DNA of 64,000 nt from positions 356,825,825 through 356,889,824 of the forward strand of contig NC_073693.1 of the NCBI RefSeq assembly GCF_029784155.1, in the 5' to 3' direction. This document shows, in pieces, positions 13,101 to 25,420 of the stretch. The position numbers were made by a program, and so were the translations under genes. The notes beneath the pieces are model-generated. The model was given only the letters and a program-made list of their open reading frames with translations. It was not told the origin of the DNA and searched no databases. The DNA comes from Uranotaenia lowii. Lineage: Eukaryota > Arthropoda > Insecta > Diptera > Culicidae. The first letter of the stretch is position 1; each line of letters starts with the position of its first letter.

Positions 13101-14043
13101 CTAGCTGATCCCATACGAACTCCGTTTCGCTTTCAACTTGGAATATGTCATGAACAGTTTGTATAAAAGTCGATTGCCAAGCATTTTCCAGATGCACTTC
13201 CTAATTCATTGTTAATTTATAATTGTAAAAATATTGGACGATCACTTTTTCTGTCGTCTGCTACTAAATTCGAAATCAGGAATCAATTAACCGTGCCAAA
13301 AACCCCCGTGTATAAATTTCAACTCGATCGTTGCATAACAACGCAATCATTGCCACAAAGTTAAACCCCTTTAGATGTCCTCTTATACAATCTTTGATAT
13401 TAGAAATTGACTGCCCTTCTCTCAAAACTCCTGTGTGCAATTTTCATAGCAGTGAAAAAATAATTAATATTGACGACCCCTTTCGTCGACCTCTGACAAA
13501 ATATTTCACATCTGAAATCGATTGCCCGTCCTCGATAACTATCGTGTGCAAATTTTCATCCCAATCCGATGTCAAATAACGACGATATTGCAAAAATATT
13601 GAAAGGATAATTTGGACGACCCCCTTTGCCGGTATCTTACACTGAATTTAATACCTGAAATCCATTGCTCCTTAAAAACTCTCGTGTACCAATTTTCATC
13701 TGAAAACGATGTATAATAACGACAATATCGCAAAAACAGTGAAAAGTTAATATGGACGACCCCTTTGGCTGATCCCTTACTGAAAATTTGACACCTGAAA
13801 TCGATTGTTCGTCTTTCAAAACACTCATATGCAAATTTGCATCACAATCCGACGAAAAGTAACGTTAATATCGCGAAAACAATATTTGTCTTGTATGGGC
13901 GACCCCCTTCAGAAGGGGTCATCCAAAAATCTGAAAATATTTTTCATCATGCCAAATTTCAGACCTCTAGCTCTTAAGACAGCTGAGTCCTTAGAGGACA
14001 AACAAACAAACAAACATACAGAAACTGCTTTTTATATACTAGA
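13101..14043 (-). mobile_element. Helitron-like non-autonomous element, copy B (inverted)
   Basis: Read on the minus strand it begins A|TCTAGTATATAAAAAGC, has a shorter (TTTG)n run, the same GGGGGTCGCCCATACAAGAC-type opening and the same 145-bp units, and ends GGATCAGCTAG. The base after CTAG is A, not the expected T, so the 3' boundary rule is not perfectly met. It is shorter than copy A by about 560 bp, consistent with fewer internal units. Confidence 0.55.
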
Positions 14044-14862
14044 TTTGAAAATTCTTTTGGTTTATGGTTCAAAACAGACACAGATTGAATATAAAATTTT
14101 AATTTTGAATTCTGAATCAAAATTATGAAACGAGGAACTCCTGCTATTTGAATCCTTAATACTCTCACATTGATATTTTAATCTTGATTTTCAATCTTAA
14201 TTTTAAGCTGAATCTGAATGTGAGTTTTTAATCTTTTATTTCTAGTCTGAAACATGCCTTTTGAACCTAAGTTCAAATCTAAGTTCCGAATTTGAGAAAG
14301 ATTTTTGAATCTAAGTTCGATATAATAATTTCTACATATTAATTCACTAGTTTACAGCAATTTAAAACTAAGTAAACTGAAGATCATTTCTGATGTGAAA
14401 TTGGGCGCCGAATCAGAAAATGAAATTAGAAAAAACTCCTTAGAACACTTTTTAAGTTATGCTCCAAATATGAAATTTTGGAAAAATTAAAATGTACTTG
14501 TACTCAGATTCTTTTTTGCATCCTCATCCGCATTAGATTTCTTTGCCCTAATCAGCACTAGGAGTGCCAATTTGACACTACAAGCTCAAATAGTTATAAC
14601 TTTTTGCGTGTTCAGCCGATCTAAACAAAACTTATATTAAAAGAAACCTTGTAAGCTGAAGGTAATGTCTACATCAGCCAAGAAATTTTTTTTAATTTTT
14701 TTTTTTAATGAAAGGGTCACAAAAAGTTCAAAAAAGTGGTCTGAAAAACCTACATTTAATTCGATTGCTAGTAAAAACTGTTTGAGATGGTAGATTATTT
14801 TAAAAATATGACTACAAAATTTATTTTAATTTGAAAATTTTGCAGTCTTTAGATTTTTGATG

Positions 14863-17800
14863 TATGTATGTATGTATGTATGTATCCACCTTGAGTTTAC
14901 GGCAGCGCCGCGGTTGTGGCAAAGAAAATAACCCGCGCGTCTATCCTGGTTACCACGCAAAACAGTCATAACTACTCAATGAGACTTCTAAGGGGATGGA
15001 ATCGTAAGCAGAGGCACTTACGGTATCCAGGGTTGAAAGGGAAAAAGTCTCGAGCATCTATAACCATATTGTTGACTAACCAAGATAGCATGCAAATCAT
15101 AATCCCGCCCTCAAGGCTTCCGAAAAGAGGGTGCGTCCTTACTTTGCAAAAAATAAACAAATACTATATTTTCCTCAACTATGCCAAATTCCCTTGACAT
15201 GAATTGAGGAACGTCCAGTATCCGAAACGGGAACTAGCATACACGGTAACCGTTCTTTTTGCAAAACGAGGATACCCAGATGCCCCTGCCCTATACGTTG
15301 TAACATAAAATTTTATATAATGTAATGGTTTATAATGTTATATAATATAATATGGTGGTAAATAAGGCTTGAACAAATTTCAAATCCTTCTTTTGTCACT
15401 CGGAGTTGGGACATCGCGAGTAGGAACTTTAATTATTCCCCCTTCGGGTTTTTCGGAAATTTCGAAGGGGGAGGGGGGTGACAAAAGAAGAAATTGATAT
15501 TTGTTCCAGCCTAATATAATATAATACAATATTATGGTATGATATGGTATAATATAAAGAACAATATTATGTTATAATATGGTATAATATAATTCGAATA
15601 CATTATATGAATAATGTGATGCATCGGTGAATATAAAATATACGGCTAAATTGAAAATAAGAATTAAAAGAAGAAGAAAATGTGCATGACGATATTTTTC
15701 CCTTTATTGTATCTGCTTGTTCTGAAAGGTTATTAAGCTATTAGGATAAAAAAATGAATCGTTTTTCCTACCGAACCTTGTTAAAAATAAATAATAACAA
15801 TTTTAAAAAAAATCATAAAAAAAAACCTACATCATATGCAACTTATTTAACAAATAAATAAACTGCAATCTATAAATGGTGCTGAAAATAAAATGTTTTA
15901 AAACAATGTACTAAGATTTGATAAAAATTCATTTATGCAATTTTGACAATTCGTGATTGGCTGAAAATGAAATATGAGAATTAAATTATACTTTAATCAA
16001 TTTCAAAAATCAAACTCTGTATGAGAAATAATGATCTGAAACAGGATGGGATTATAATAAAGTTGGATTAAATTAAACTAGTTAATTGAAAATATGTAGA
16101 TAAACATAATAAAAGAAGCAGCAAAACTGATATTGATTTTTAAATCTGATTTGGAGAACAAACCTTCAACTAGCACTCATAAAGCAATCATGCAGTATTG
16201 AAATTAAATATTAAAATATTTTCCGTGTAGTAACCCAGATTTTTCGGGAAGAAAATTATACTCAAAGATCATCTAGAAGGAAAAAAAGAACAATATATTG
16301 ATTTTTTTCCCGGGAACGGTTTATCGCTTCACTCTGCAACGCTGCATCTCTTGCTTAGATCGACCACGTTGAAATTCTTAAGAAAATCAATTAACGCTAA
16401 TAAGTTCAGGAACATGAAAACGTACCATTAAATAATGATTCAGAATAAAGCCTTTTGCAACAACTAAACCACCCTGACAGCCACACGAGTCACAGTTCTA
16501 CCATCTGTCTCGTTACTCTCGTGTACAAAGAAAAGACACGCAACCAGCCGCAGCAGCCAGAAAAACGAAACCACCCGTCGCCCTGTGTGAACTAAGCTTA
16601 AGTTAAATAAAAATGCATAATAGTTGGTAGCTGAAACATTGGACTTTCACTGTTACTTCGATCTTTCACTAAATCATTCAAGTTTGTAACAAATGTTTCC
16701 TGAAATTAAAGTGTTATTATAAAATATTGAATACAAAAAAAATTGGAATGATGCTGATCCTTGACAGTCTTTCATCCTTCGTATAACTTTCAAGCAGCGC
16801 ACAAGATATAGTAAAGACTATATATAAATTATAATAAATCATCAATATGAAATGAAATAGAAAAAATGGAATAAGGGAATAATTGGAATTTCCTCACCCA
16901 GAACACGCTCCTGCAGTCGCAAATGATGATTCCCTTTGCTTACAAATTCAGGAAACATTGCTTGTGTCATGATGATAATGATGACGAGTATTGCGTCCAA
17001 GTGACACTGCAAAGGCGCAGACACAGCAAGCGCGCACTAGCCGCAAATTGCCCAAAAGCTTATTGAACAGTACGTTAAGGACGCTCCGTGTGTAATCCCC
17101 GACTCTCTTCACAACATATTCATTCACTTGCCCAAATAAATCCACTGATTCGTTTTGCACACCACTACTCAATAATTTCTTCGCCAGCTTCTCACGTTTT
17201 CAATTCCGTTCAAAACCGAACTAGTGTATGTGTATGCTGGTTTCCACACCACTATGACCCGCACTACCATACTTCCATGCTCGCATCCCCATCGCGGGCA
17301 AACTTATTAGTGCTCTCAAATTCCTGTCGTTGCGTGCAGATAAAAGATACCTAATCACACTCTCTCTCCCTCTCACTGAACGTCGTTGTTTCTCAATTTT
17401 TGCATGCGTTTCCCCGTCTAAACACACACACACATCTTTACGCCACCATTTCATTGCAGCCACCATGAGTCTGAATACTCGAATAATTCAAGAATCAAAG
17501 GTTTTTAATTATGCAAATCCAGTCACTTAATGTACCCGTGAATATTACGACGAGCCTCACTTTTCACACTTTAAACGCCTTCTGCAACCCAGAATCAAAA
17601 ACACAACCACTGAGCCCCACAGACTTCATTCAGTTTGAAGGAAAATACAACAGCGTTGTATTTTTTCACGCCATTTTTCTACATGACTGCACTTATTCAA
17701 TTTGTACAGAAATATAAATCACTCTCTTTCCAACGACACTTCGAACATTTAAACACTAATTTCCTTTTCAATTCTATCGTAATGATTGGTTAATTAGATC

Positions 17801-17903
17801 TCTTCATTGATGCCATAAATCAACAGCCGATTGCCGATGTTCAATAATGGGCTGACGAGAGAAAAACAAACGATGCGCACACGGCGAGATTTCTATGCTG
17901 ACT
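14863..17903 (-). mobile_element. 3.0 kb insertion with 21-bp target duplication and (CATA)n tail
   Basis: A 21-bp sequence beginning GCAGTCTTTAG and ending TTTTTGATG occurs exactly at 14842-14862 and 17904-17924. Between them, read on the minus strand, the segment ends in a (CATA)n run directly against the duplication. A long duplication plus a simple-repeat 3' tail is what target-primed reverse transcription leaves, so a minus-strand non-LTR or SINE-like retroposon is inferred. No reverse transcriptase frame survives. The segment includes AT-rich runs, a small Harbinger-like MITE and a (CA)n near 17425. Confidence 0.5.
15366..15511. mobile_element. 146-bp Harbinger-like MITE
   Basis: Terminal inverted repeats of about 34 bp starting GGCTTGAACAAAT on the left and GGCTGGAACAAAT on the complement of the right end, both reaching TTCTTTTGTCAC. 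A TAA trinucleotide flanks each end (15363-15365 and 15512-15514), matching the three-base TWA duplications of PIF/Harbinger transposons. A second internal inverted pair (CCCCCTTCG / CGAAGGGGG) makes nearly the whole element a hairpin. Confidence 0.65.
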
Positions 17904-17907
17904 GCAG

Positions 17908-18740
17908 TCTTTAGATTTTTGATGCAACATAAATTGAATTTTCTGGAATTTTTCAAAGTTGACTCCTTTGCGCGATTTTTTCACAAATTGAAATTTCATC
18001 TGTTTTTGTGGTCCACCGTCAGGTTGCAACCCGGATCTTCAGTACTTTTACTTTATTTGGACCAATAAAAAGTATATTCATTGGAAAGCAAATTTAATCT
18101 ATATTCTAGTGAGGTGCAACAACTCACGCTGTGAGATTTCACAAAAATATGAAAATTATATACGTAAAATCATCCTGAATTTCTAGAAACCACAAACAGC
18201 ACGTCCATCATAACGTGTTTGTTTGCTCTCCGAGTAGGTACGGTGGGTGGTGATTTGGGAAGAGAGCCAAGCCGAGAGAAGAAATATTGATGCGTGTCGT
18301 GACTAGCAAACGCGAACTACTATCAATAGAAAATTTCCAACCAAGACACGCACGACACGCATCATTATTTCTTCTCTCGGCTTCGCTCTCTTCCCACCCA
18401 CCGTACCTATTGGAGAGCAAACAAACACGTTTTGCTGGACGCGCTGCTTGTGGTTCTAGAAATTCAGGAATGATTTTACGTTTATAATTTTCATATTTTT
18501 TTGAAATCTCACAGCGTGAGTTGTTGCACCTCACTAGAATATAGATTAAATTTGCTTTCCAATGAATATACTTTTTATTGGTCCAAACATAGTAAAAGCA
18601 CTGAAAATCCGGGTACAACCTAACAGTGGACCACAAAAACAGATGAAATTTCAATTTGTAAAAAAATCGCGCAAAGGAGTCAACTTTGAAAAATTCCAGT
18701 AAATTCAATTTTTGTTGCATCGAAAATCTAAAGACAACAA
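17908..18740. repeat. 0.8 kb near-perfect palindrome (arms about 390 bp)
   Basis: The sequence from about 17908 to 18303 is repeated in reverse complement from about 18738 back to 18348, with roughly 45 bp of non-palindromic centre (ACTAGCAAACGCGAACTACT...). Differences between arms are scattered substitutions and small indels. A transcript would fold into a long hairpin. The 187-codon open frame here on the minus strand is a by-product of the palindrome. It is the inner part of the surrounding foldback element. Confidence 0.8.
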
Positions 18741-19375
18741 ATGTTAGAATTAGAACAAATTTTGCAGTCATACTTTTTCAAAAACTCTACCATCGCTCAA
18801 ACATTTTTTAATTGCAATCGAATAAAAAGTAGGGTTTTCAGACCACTTTTTTGAATTTTTTGTGACCCTTTCATTACAAAAATTAAAAAAAATATTTCTT
18901 GGCTTCATAATGTAGACATTACCTTTCATACGCATTAAACAAATATTTTTTCGGACGTGTAATATATGAACTACAGCAGTTTTCCTAAGGCATTTTTTTC
19001 GGATTTTTTTTTCTTTCATGCTGAATAATGAGAAAACTAGTAGCTTTAGCTATATATAATGTTCTAAACATATTTTACTGACATTACAAGGTTTTTATTG
19101 ATATATGATTTATATGAAATTAATTATAATTCAAACGACTTAGATAGATTTTACTTTTTGAGTGTCAAAATGACACTCTAAGTCGGAAAAGGGAGTTTTT
19201 TGTCCAGGCTTCCAGGGTTCGTCCATAAAAAAAAGTAAAGATGCAATATTAAAGAACTTTTGAATTCATTTAGAGTCCCCGAAGAATTTGTTGTTTTTCG
19301 AAGCTTCTGAAAAAAGTTACAAGCCATCAAACTTGCAATAGTGTCAAAATGACACTCTAATGCGGATGAGCGTTA

Positions 19376-22145
19376 AATAACTCTGTATTTTTTATTTTAT
19401 AAAATTTTCCATACTCTTTTTGTTTTTTTTATTGTACTCTTTTTTGGATTGCGGGATATGGTAACCCTAGTCTAATGTACATGTTTTGTATAGCTATCTT
19501 TAAGGACATTCAAATAAAATTCTTAGTGGAGAATTTTTGTAAATTTTTTGAATACTTGATTATTTATTTAATTTTAATTTTAATTTTCTGATAAACCTAT
19601 ATAGATGATGTAAAAAAGTGAAATTTTTTATTGTTTCCAACTGTTTAAAATGATATTCTTAAAAAAAAAAAATAAATAAACAGTTCAAGTGAAAAGCCGG
19701 CACAGATCCACAGTATGTTGAGAAGGTTATACTAGTTCAAAACGTAGGTTTGAAGGATTAATACCTAATTGGCTTAAATTTTCGATTTGTTTTTAAATTC
19801 TGTGTTCTTAGAGATTATATTTGGTTTTTCTAAAATGTACTCAAACTTGTCTTATGTTTTCTCTGATATTCCAACCCATCTAACGGCAATACCATGCTAT
19901 TTTCCGATTCAGTATACCAATTGAATTCATAAATTATGGAGCAGTTTGTCCGATCGTTTGTGATTTTACTTTCATCTCTAGCGGCCGGCCATCATCAGCG
20001 AGACCCAGCAGAATGGGGAAGGTAATCAATTCCAAACGAAAATTAGTCCCAATTTTGCCTCCGCCAAGCCGGTATGACGTTCGGTCAGAACTTTTTCCAC
20101 CAAACCTCAAAATATTGCAATTAATAAATTCAAAATTCGGCTCAACCAGTTTGACCAGCTGTTTGATCATTTCTGGGGTTTGTTTTTGTGTTATCTCTCT
20201 CGTTTGTTTGAGTTCTGATTCAAAGTCGGTGATATCGCGCCGCTCCATGGGAAGTCGAAGATATCTGCACCAGATAATCGATTTCGGAAGACAGTTCATA
20301 AATTATGTCGTTGAGTTGTGCTTCGGTTTCAACCTTTTTGTCATCTCGCTCTCTCGAGGGATCGAGTCGTTGATGGACTGGACACAGACTTACAAAAAAG
20401 TTTGTAGAAAATATAGTGAATCACTTGCTGCCAAAAGTCGGACCGCACTGATCCATCTTATGAAGGTACGTCTCAAAAGCCGAAACTGCGATCATAACTT
20501 ATGGAAGGCTTTGAACCCCGAACCAAGAGGTCTGGCTTCCCTCTGGCCAGGCTGGGTGGGGATCGAAAGGGTTTACTGAGCTTGAGTGATAGTGTAATTG
20601 ATTATTTGACCCGTTTGCCTCTCTGCTGCGTCTTTGATCCGATCTGATCGATTATGATTTATTTATGAGACCGCCGCAGTTGAGGCCGACTTTTTGGGGT
20701 TTTGTTTTTATTCGCTAGAGCTGCAATAGGGCGACGACGACGACGACGACGAAGAGAGCAATGGATTGATTTACTTTCGATTTTTTTGCCCCACTCTCCT
20801 TTGGCGCCACTGGCAAATGATAGTGATTTCAAAACTTTGCCAGCGATTAAATCAATCATTCGATTAGACAATCAGACGGAATGAAAGTTTGATTACCTAC
20901 CTGTATTAGTTAGAATCGATCCTGAAATCGAAGCTGAAGTGGACAAGTGCTGCTCGATAGCCCGAAATCGATAATGCTATTGTCATACCAATTTAGAAAT
21001 TTTTAACATAACTTGGTTAAAAACTGTAAAAGTACCAAAAATATTTGTCGAATCGTTGTTGGACTATATGCTATTAAAAATTAACACCGAAATTTATTTT
21101 GAAATTAAGGCTGCATGCCGTGGCTAACAACTAATGCTAGTTAACTCGTAAAATACTACATGTCAATTAACGGGATCCCTGGAAAAAGTGATTCAAAGTT
21201 CTTCAAGAAACAGTACGGAGCTACATATGTTTTTCAACTTGTACATCTCTCGACTAAGCTCTACTTTTTGGTTTCTGGGGTCCCCCCAATCTACTCCATG
21301 TCCATGTACGATGGATTTATGCTTCGACCAAACAGCCCATAAAAACTCAAAATTTACGACCATTTGATGGGCTCTCCGTCTCATTCATGAGCCCTTTTCA
21401 AGATGATCCCCTTTTAAGCATTAATGCAACGACAATTTGGTGACGCCTGATGTCGTATCAATTTTAACGCGTGTTATTCTTTTTCTTCTGTCGTATGTGT
21501 AAAAAAGAACGTTTTGTCTCCCTATTTGTTGTGAATGGACCCTCCTTCAGTTCTGCTTGTCATCGTATCTTACGGGGATTTTTTGTTCCCCAATATGCCT
21601 TAAGCTCACTAGAATCGACAGCCCCATAATTCCCCTTATTCAGAATGCTGAGTACCGATAAAAATATTTCCTAAATTTTACTCATTCATGGACCAGGAAA
21701 TCGATGACAGCGGGCGTGGTCTTTCCAAAAGGTTCTGGTTTGTTTTTGTTCAGTAGATATATGATTTGGAAGCGTTACAGCAAAAAAATTTCTTCGAAGC
21801 ATTTGGATGCTCAAATTTTTTGTCCGGTAGTTAATATTCTAAAAAAATTATTAGGCACTGCGGCCATTGTAAAGACTTGAGTTTGATAGCAACAAAAGAT
21901 CAAATGAACTGGTTTTTTTTTTTCAATTTTCAGTTTCAGATTGCCTTGAAACATTGTAACCAGCATAACCTGTGCTGCCTAGTTTAGTAGGGATCTTTGA
22001 TAAAAGCGGGTACTATGCAAGGAAGCGCCTTAATGAGCAACGAAGGAGGACCACCTGAAATTTCCTAGCGCACCACCAACCAGCGCGATTAGGTCAACGA
22101 GAGCGTATTTGGCGGATAGAAGATGCTGTACGTCTTGGTAGCACC
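19376..22145. other. non-coding sequence with (GAC)n microsatellite
   Basis: Mostly AT-rich. A GC-richer patch at 19930-20650 contains an ATG-initiated frame of 188 codons (20013-20579, plus) overlapped by a 121-codon frame on the minus strand. The predicted protein has one hydrophobic stretch, matches nothing I recognise, and has no splice or promoter context, so I treat it as fortuitous. (GAC)n occupies about 20732-20753. Confidence 0.45.
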
Positions 22146-22161
22146 ATTACCAAGAATGACA

Positions 22162-22794
22162 CGGGTAGCCATTCGAGTCGGAGTAGGATGACGTCTTCGT
22201 CGGGAATCATCCGAGCCGTTGCGTTAAGTCCCGCGCGTGTGCCGTGACAGGCGCGAGTCTAGGATAAGCTGCTCTCGATCTGGCACACGACGGGCAAGGT
22301 GGCAAACCTCGAACCCTGAAGATAAGAGATCAGTCCTCGAGTCGTTAGAGGAGAGGTCAGGTAAACCTCGAGTCGATGCGAGGAGGGGTCGGATCTCAAG
22401 TCGCGAAGAGGAGAGGTTTGTGTGAGAATCTCGAGTCATTGCGAGGAGATGTCGGTTCTCAAGTCGTTAGAGGAGAGTTCAGGCGTCGAGTCGTAAAGAC
22501 GAGAGGTTTTGCTGAAAGTGGTCTCGTTAATGAGTATTGCCTTGGAGCGCATTAGCGCGAATAGACCTCCCACTATTGAAGCATAGTGTACTAAACAGTT
22601 CGAGGTGGGAACCAGGTCTGCGGCCCCAGGTGGAGTTTAGGGAGTAGGGGGTATACACGGAGTATATCATGAGTCTTCCCATTGTACCCATGGACCCAGA
22701 GTAGCAAACTGGGGGGACGCGGTGGCTCGCCCTGCCTTGGAATACAATTCGTAAACCGGGATTTACCACCTGTGGCTACCAACTAAAAAAAAAA
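22162..22794 (+). mobile_element. 5'-truncated non-LTR retrotransposon, 3' end
   Basis: A 16-bp duplication ATTACCAAGAATGACA flanks it exactly (22146-22161 and 22795-22810), and it ends in a run of about 11 A. That is the signature of target-primed reverse transcription of a 5'-truncated copy inserted on the plus strand. The body is GC-rich, contains degenerate 40-50 bp repeats around GAGTCGTTAGAGGAGAGGTC, and ends with what looks like a 3' UTR. The clade (R1 or LOA type would be usual in mosquitoes) is a guess. No coding frame remains. Its first 120 bp match a GC-rich module at 26.57-26.70 kb. Confidence 0.75.
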
Positions 22795-22810
22795 ATTACC
22801 AAGAATGACA

Positions 22811-23592
22811 ATAGGGCATGATGGGAGGAATTCATGGATGTACCACAAAGCCTTTGACCTGAGATCGGGGTCAAAGACCACATGCAAGATCCGCTTCATT
22901 TGGATGAAAGATCTCGACGAAGCCGCACAATCCTGTGAAAGCCATTTAGCATTCGTGAATAGCGTTCGAACATCCAGGTAGCAATCCGACTCCACACCGA
23001 AAAAGGCTAGAATTTAACGCTGGTGCTATCCTTTCTCCCATCATGTTCCTACAGGACCCCGATATTTGGCTTGGAAAACCATCCCGCCGCTTTGCCAGCG
23101 TCCGTCAACCAGTGCTGGCCGTTTAGGGATCATTCCATCGCGCCACCTTAGCAGCATCCGTATTATCCGTGCTGGCTTGAACCCAATTGGCCGGATTACC
23201 CGCTTCAGTCAACTTTGCTGGACGTCATTAGGTCCATGCTGTGCCTGGCCTGGCTCTTCGACCGCCCGTGCATTAACCGCGTGTGTCGACCATTTGCACC
23301 GGAATTCCCCCCCAGAGGTGTTCGGAATTAGTGTAGTGCAATCAGGCAGTTATCAACAACATTCCAGCTCGCCGCCTGTAAGACGCCATCCTAAGGTAGG
23401 ACAACCCAGTTTAATCTTAGTTCTAGTGACCATATGTGTAAACCCAAGATAGTGAAATAAAGGTGGGAATCTTCGAGTGTGCCGACTCTGAGGCTTAGAG
23501 GGGGGTTCTTGCTCGGCTGAGCAGTCTGGGGAACCGTTGGTTACAACACGACGCCGACAACATCGTGCGGAGGATGTGTGAGGATGCCAATA
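22811..23592. other. GC-rich degenerate repeat DNA
   Basis: Clearly GC-richer than its surroundings, with broken frames on both strands. An AATAAA lies near 23456. Sequence of this character is usual for decayed retroelement coding or LTR DNA, but no diagnostic motif, terminal repeat or duplication could be found. The segment continues on the other side of the retrotransposon insertion at 22.16 kb. Confidence 0.3.
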
Positions 23593-23719
23593 AAGCTTAG
23601 TTCTTTTAGAAATGGGACACTTTCTTTTGCTAATAGCTCGTTTACTAGTAATCGGACATTAAAAAATTTGACAGCATTTTGTTGCCTGTAAAAAATACTA
23701 TCTGACCTTTTTTTTCAAA

Positions 23720-25420
23720 ATTTAAAATTCACGCGTTTTTGAGATATTTACGATGCAAGAGAAAAAGGAAACAATAATTTTGCACAGTTTCATTCAAAAC
23801 CCATCATTATCAAATTGATAGCCGACAAAACCGTTGATTATTCAAAGAACTACTGTGTGTGAGTGGTGGAAAAGTATGGAAATAATGTCAAAAATGTCCA
23901 CAAAGTTCAAATCAACCATTCGAGTGAAGCATATGATCGGCAACTTCGGCTAAGGGTCATCAGGGAAGTCAAGTCTCATACCAGCATTTTTAATTTTCAA
24001 TAAGCGAAAAACTAAGGGTAGATCGCTGAAATTTCCAAAAAAAATTTTTTCCCGGTAAGCTGAAAGTGTTGCCTCTTAATGAGTCATTCAAACCTAACCT
24101 CAAACAAAAAATTTTTGCTAGATCCACATCTCGTATGCTGTACATCTGGTTCCGAGGCTATGGGACAGATGATTTCTGATGAACGACAAAACTTATGAAA
24201 TACCGTCAACTGGGGCAACATGCAACAATTTTCAACTTCAATTGCTTCTAAAAAACTTATGTTCACAATTAATCCTACCCCTTATGCATCAAAAGTTTTA
24301 AGGATGCTGGGGTATCAAATTGGCGTAGTTAAAAAAATTATAGGTTTGTTTAGTTATTCCTAATTTTCTAAAAACATGCGATTTCCACCCTCCTTAGAAA
24401 ATGGGGTAACTTGCAACAAACTTTGTTTTTAATGAAAAATCTTATGAACACGTACGAAAATTTATAGTTTTTAATATATTAGCGATGCCTTAAAGATCAT
24501 TACGCATGACAACACCAATTGCAGTAGTTTTTGGGTCTGTAATAACTAATTTTCACATTTTTTCTGAAAATGAAGATGCTGCATACATTTAGGGGTTAAA
24601 TAATACTACGAAAAATTCTAAAAGCTGAAATCATTAAAATAAATGTTTGGATCAATGAAATTCCAATGTTTACAAACGCGTGATGCAGGACATTCATATT
24701 CCAACACATGGAAACGAGATTTACAAGGTATTTCTTTGATTTGCATTTTGTTGCATTTAACCCCAGACACCTAACGGAATTTTAAAAATATTTATTCAAA
24801 AATAATGGGGTGATTGTTCGAAAAATATTTTTACACCAACAATGTTGGTATAACATGAGGAAACCAGTAAAAAGTTTGTAGGTAATATTATCAAGCCGAT
24901 CCGTCATACTGGGTAAAGTTTTTTTCGGCATAAAAAAATGTTAAAATTTGTACATTTATTGCTCGATTTTTCAAATTTTACATAAAAATAAAAAACTTAA
25001 GAAAACTAGCTTAAGATGTGAGAAATTATGTCATCATCATTTTGTGATCATTAAAAGATAACTTTATTAAAATACATTAAATTAAAAATTGATTTAATGT
25101 AGTGTTATATAAATGTTGCATCGAACCCCGCTGTTGCATGATGCCCCGTTTGACGGTACCCTATTTTAAACAAATTCCAGCGTTTGAATCCTATACCACG
25201 TCTGCTCGTGGCAAGGTCCCGAGTATATTAAAGTATGTATTTGCTTATTATTTTGTATAAAATATAATGATTTGCCAAAATTCTGCTTCTGTGAGAAAAA
25301 AAAAACAATTTTAAAAACGAAAACTATGGTTTTCACTCTTTTCAAAAGCCTAAAAAGAGTAATCTTTTATGTACCTTTCGCAACCTACGATCTATACTAA
25401 CCGATTATACTTCAACTTCA
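23720..25420 (+). pseudogene. Tc1/mariner-type transposase remnant, interrupted
   Basis: Just left of the nested MITE the plus strand reads NDKTYEI, and just right of it FKQIPA...YTTSARGKVPSILKYVFA. Joined across the TA insertion site these lie in one frame and resemble the catalytic-core segment of mosquito ITm-type transposases, where a DDETY motif precedes a FKQ(I/L)P motif and RGKV. Upstream, around 23835-23990, fragments resemble the helix-turn-helix and linker region. Frameshifts and stops break the rest. Family recognition is from memory of the motif pattern, not from a search. Confidence 0.5.
24203..25156. mobile_element. 954-bp TA-flanked MITE (CCGTCAA family), copy 1
   Basis: Ends CCGTCAACTGGGGCAACATG and, on the complement of the right end, CCGTCAAACGGGGCATCATG. 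TA flanks both sides (24201-24202, 25157-25158). The interior is AT-rich with no coding capacity. It sits inside a transposase remnant, so it arrived after that transposon. A second copy, itself interrupted, occupies 49778-50163 plus 60943-61556. TA duplications point to mobilisation by a Tc1/mariner-type enzyme. Confidence 0.75.

Larger units (their letters stand above)
14520..19375. mobile_element. foldback element, split by a 3 kb insertion
   Basis: The outer ends match as inverted repeats: CTCATCCGCATTAGA near 14524 and the complement near 19360. Inside, the block GAAAGGGTCACAAAAA...TTCAAAAAAGTGGTCTGAAAA (about 14710-14745) recurs inverted at about 18830-18870. Short palindromes of the type GTGTCAAAATGACAC occur near both ends (19165, 19343; degenerate near 14566). 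Removing the internal insertion leaves about 1.8 kb. No transposase was seen. Confidence 0.6.

Noticed and set aside
18208..18771. 187-codon minus-strand frame
   Set aside because: It lies within a near-perfect palindrome inside a foldback element and its length is a by-product of that. No domain is recognisable.
20013..20579. 188-codon ATG frame on the plus strand
   Set aside because: Overlapped by a long minus-strand frame, no recognisable domain, no splice or promoter support; kept only as a remark in the region description.
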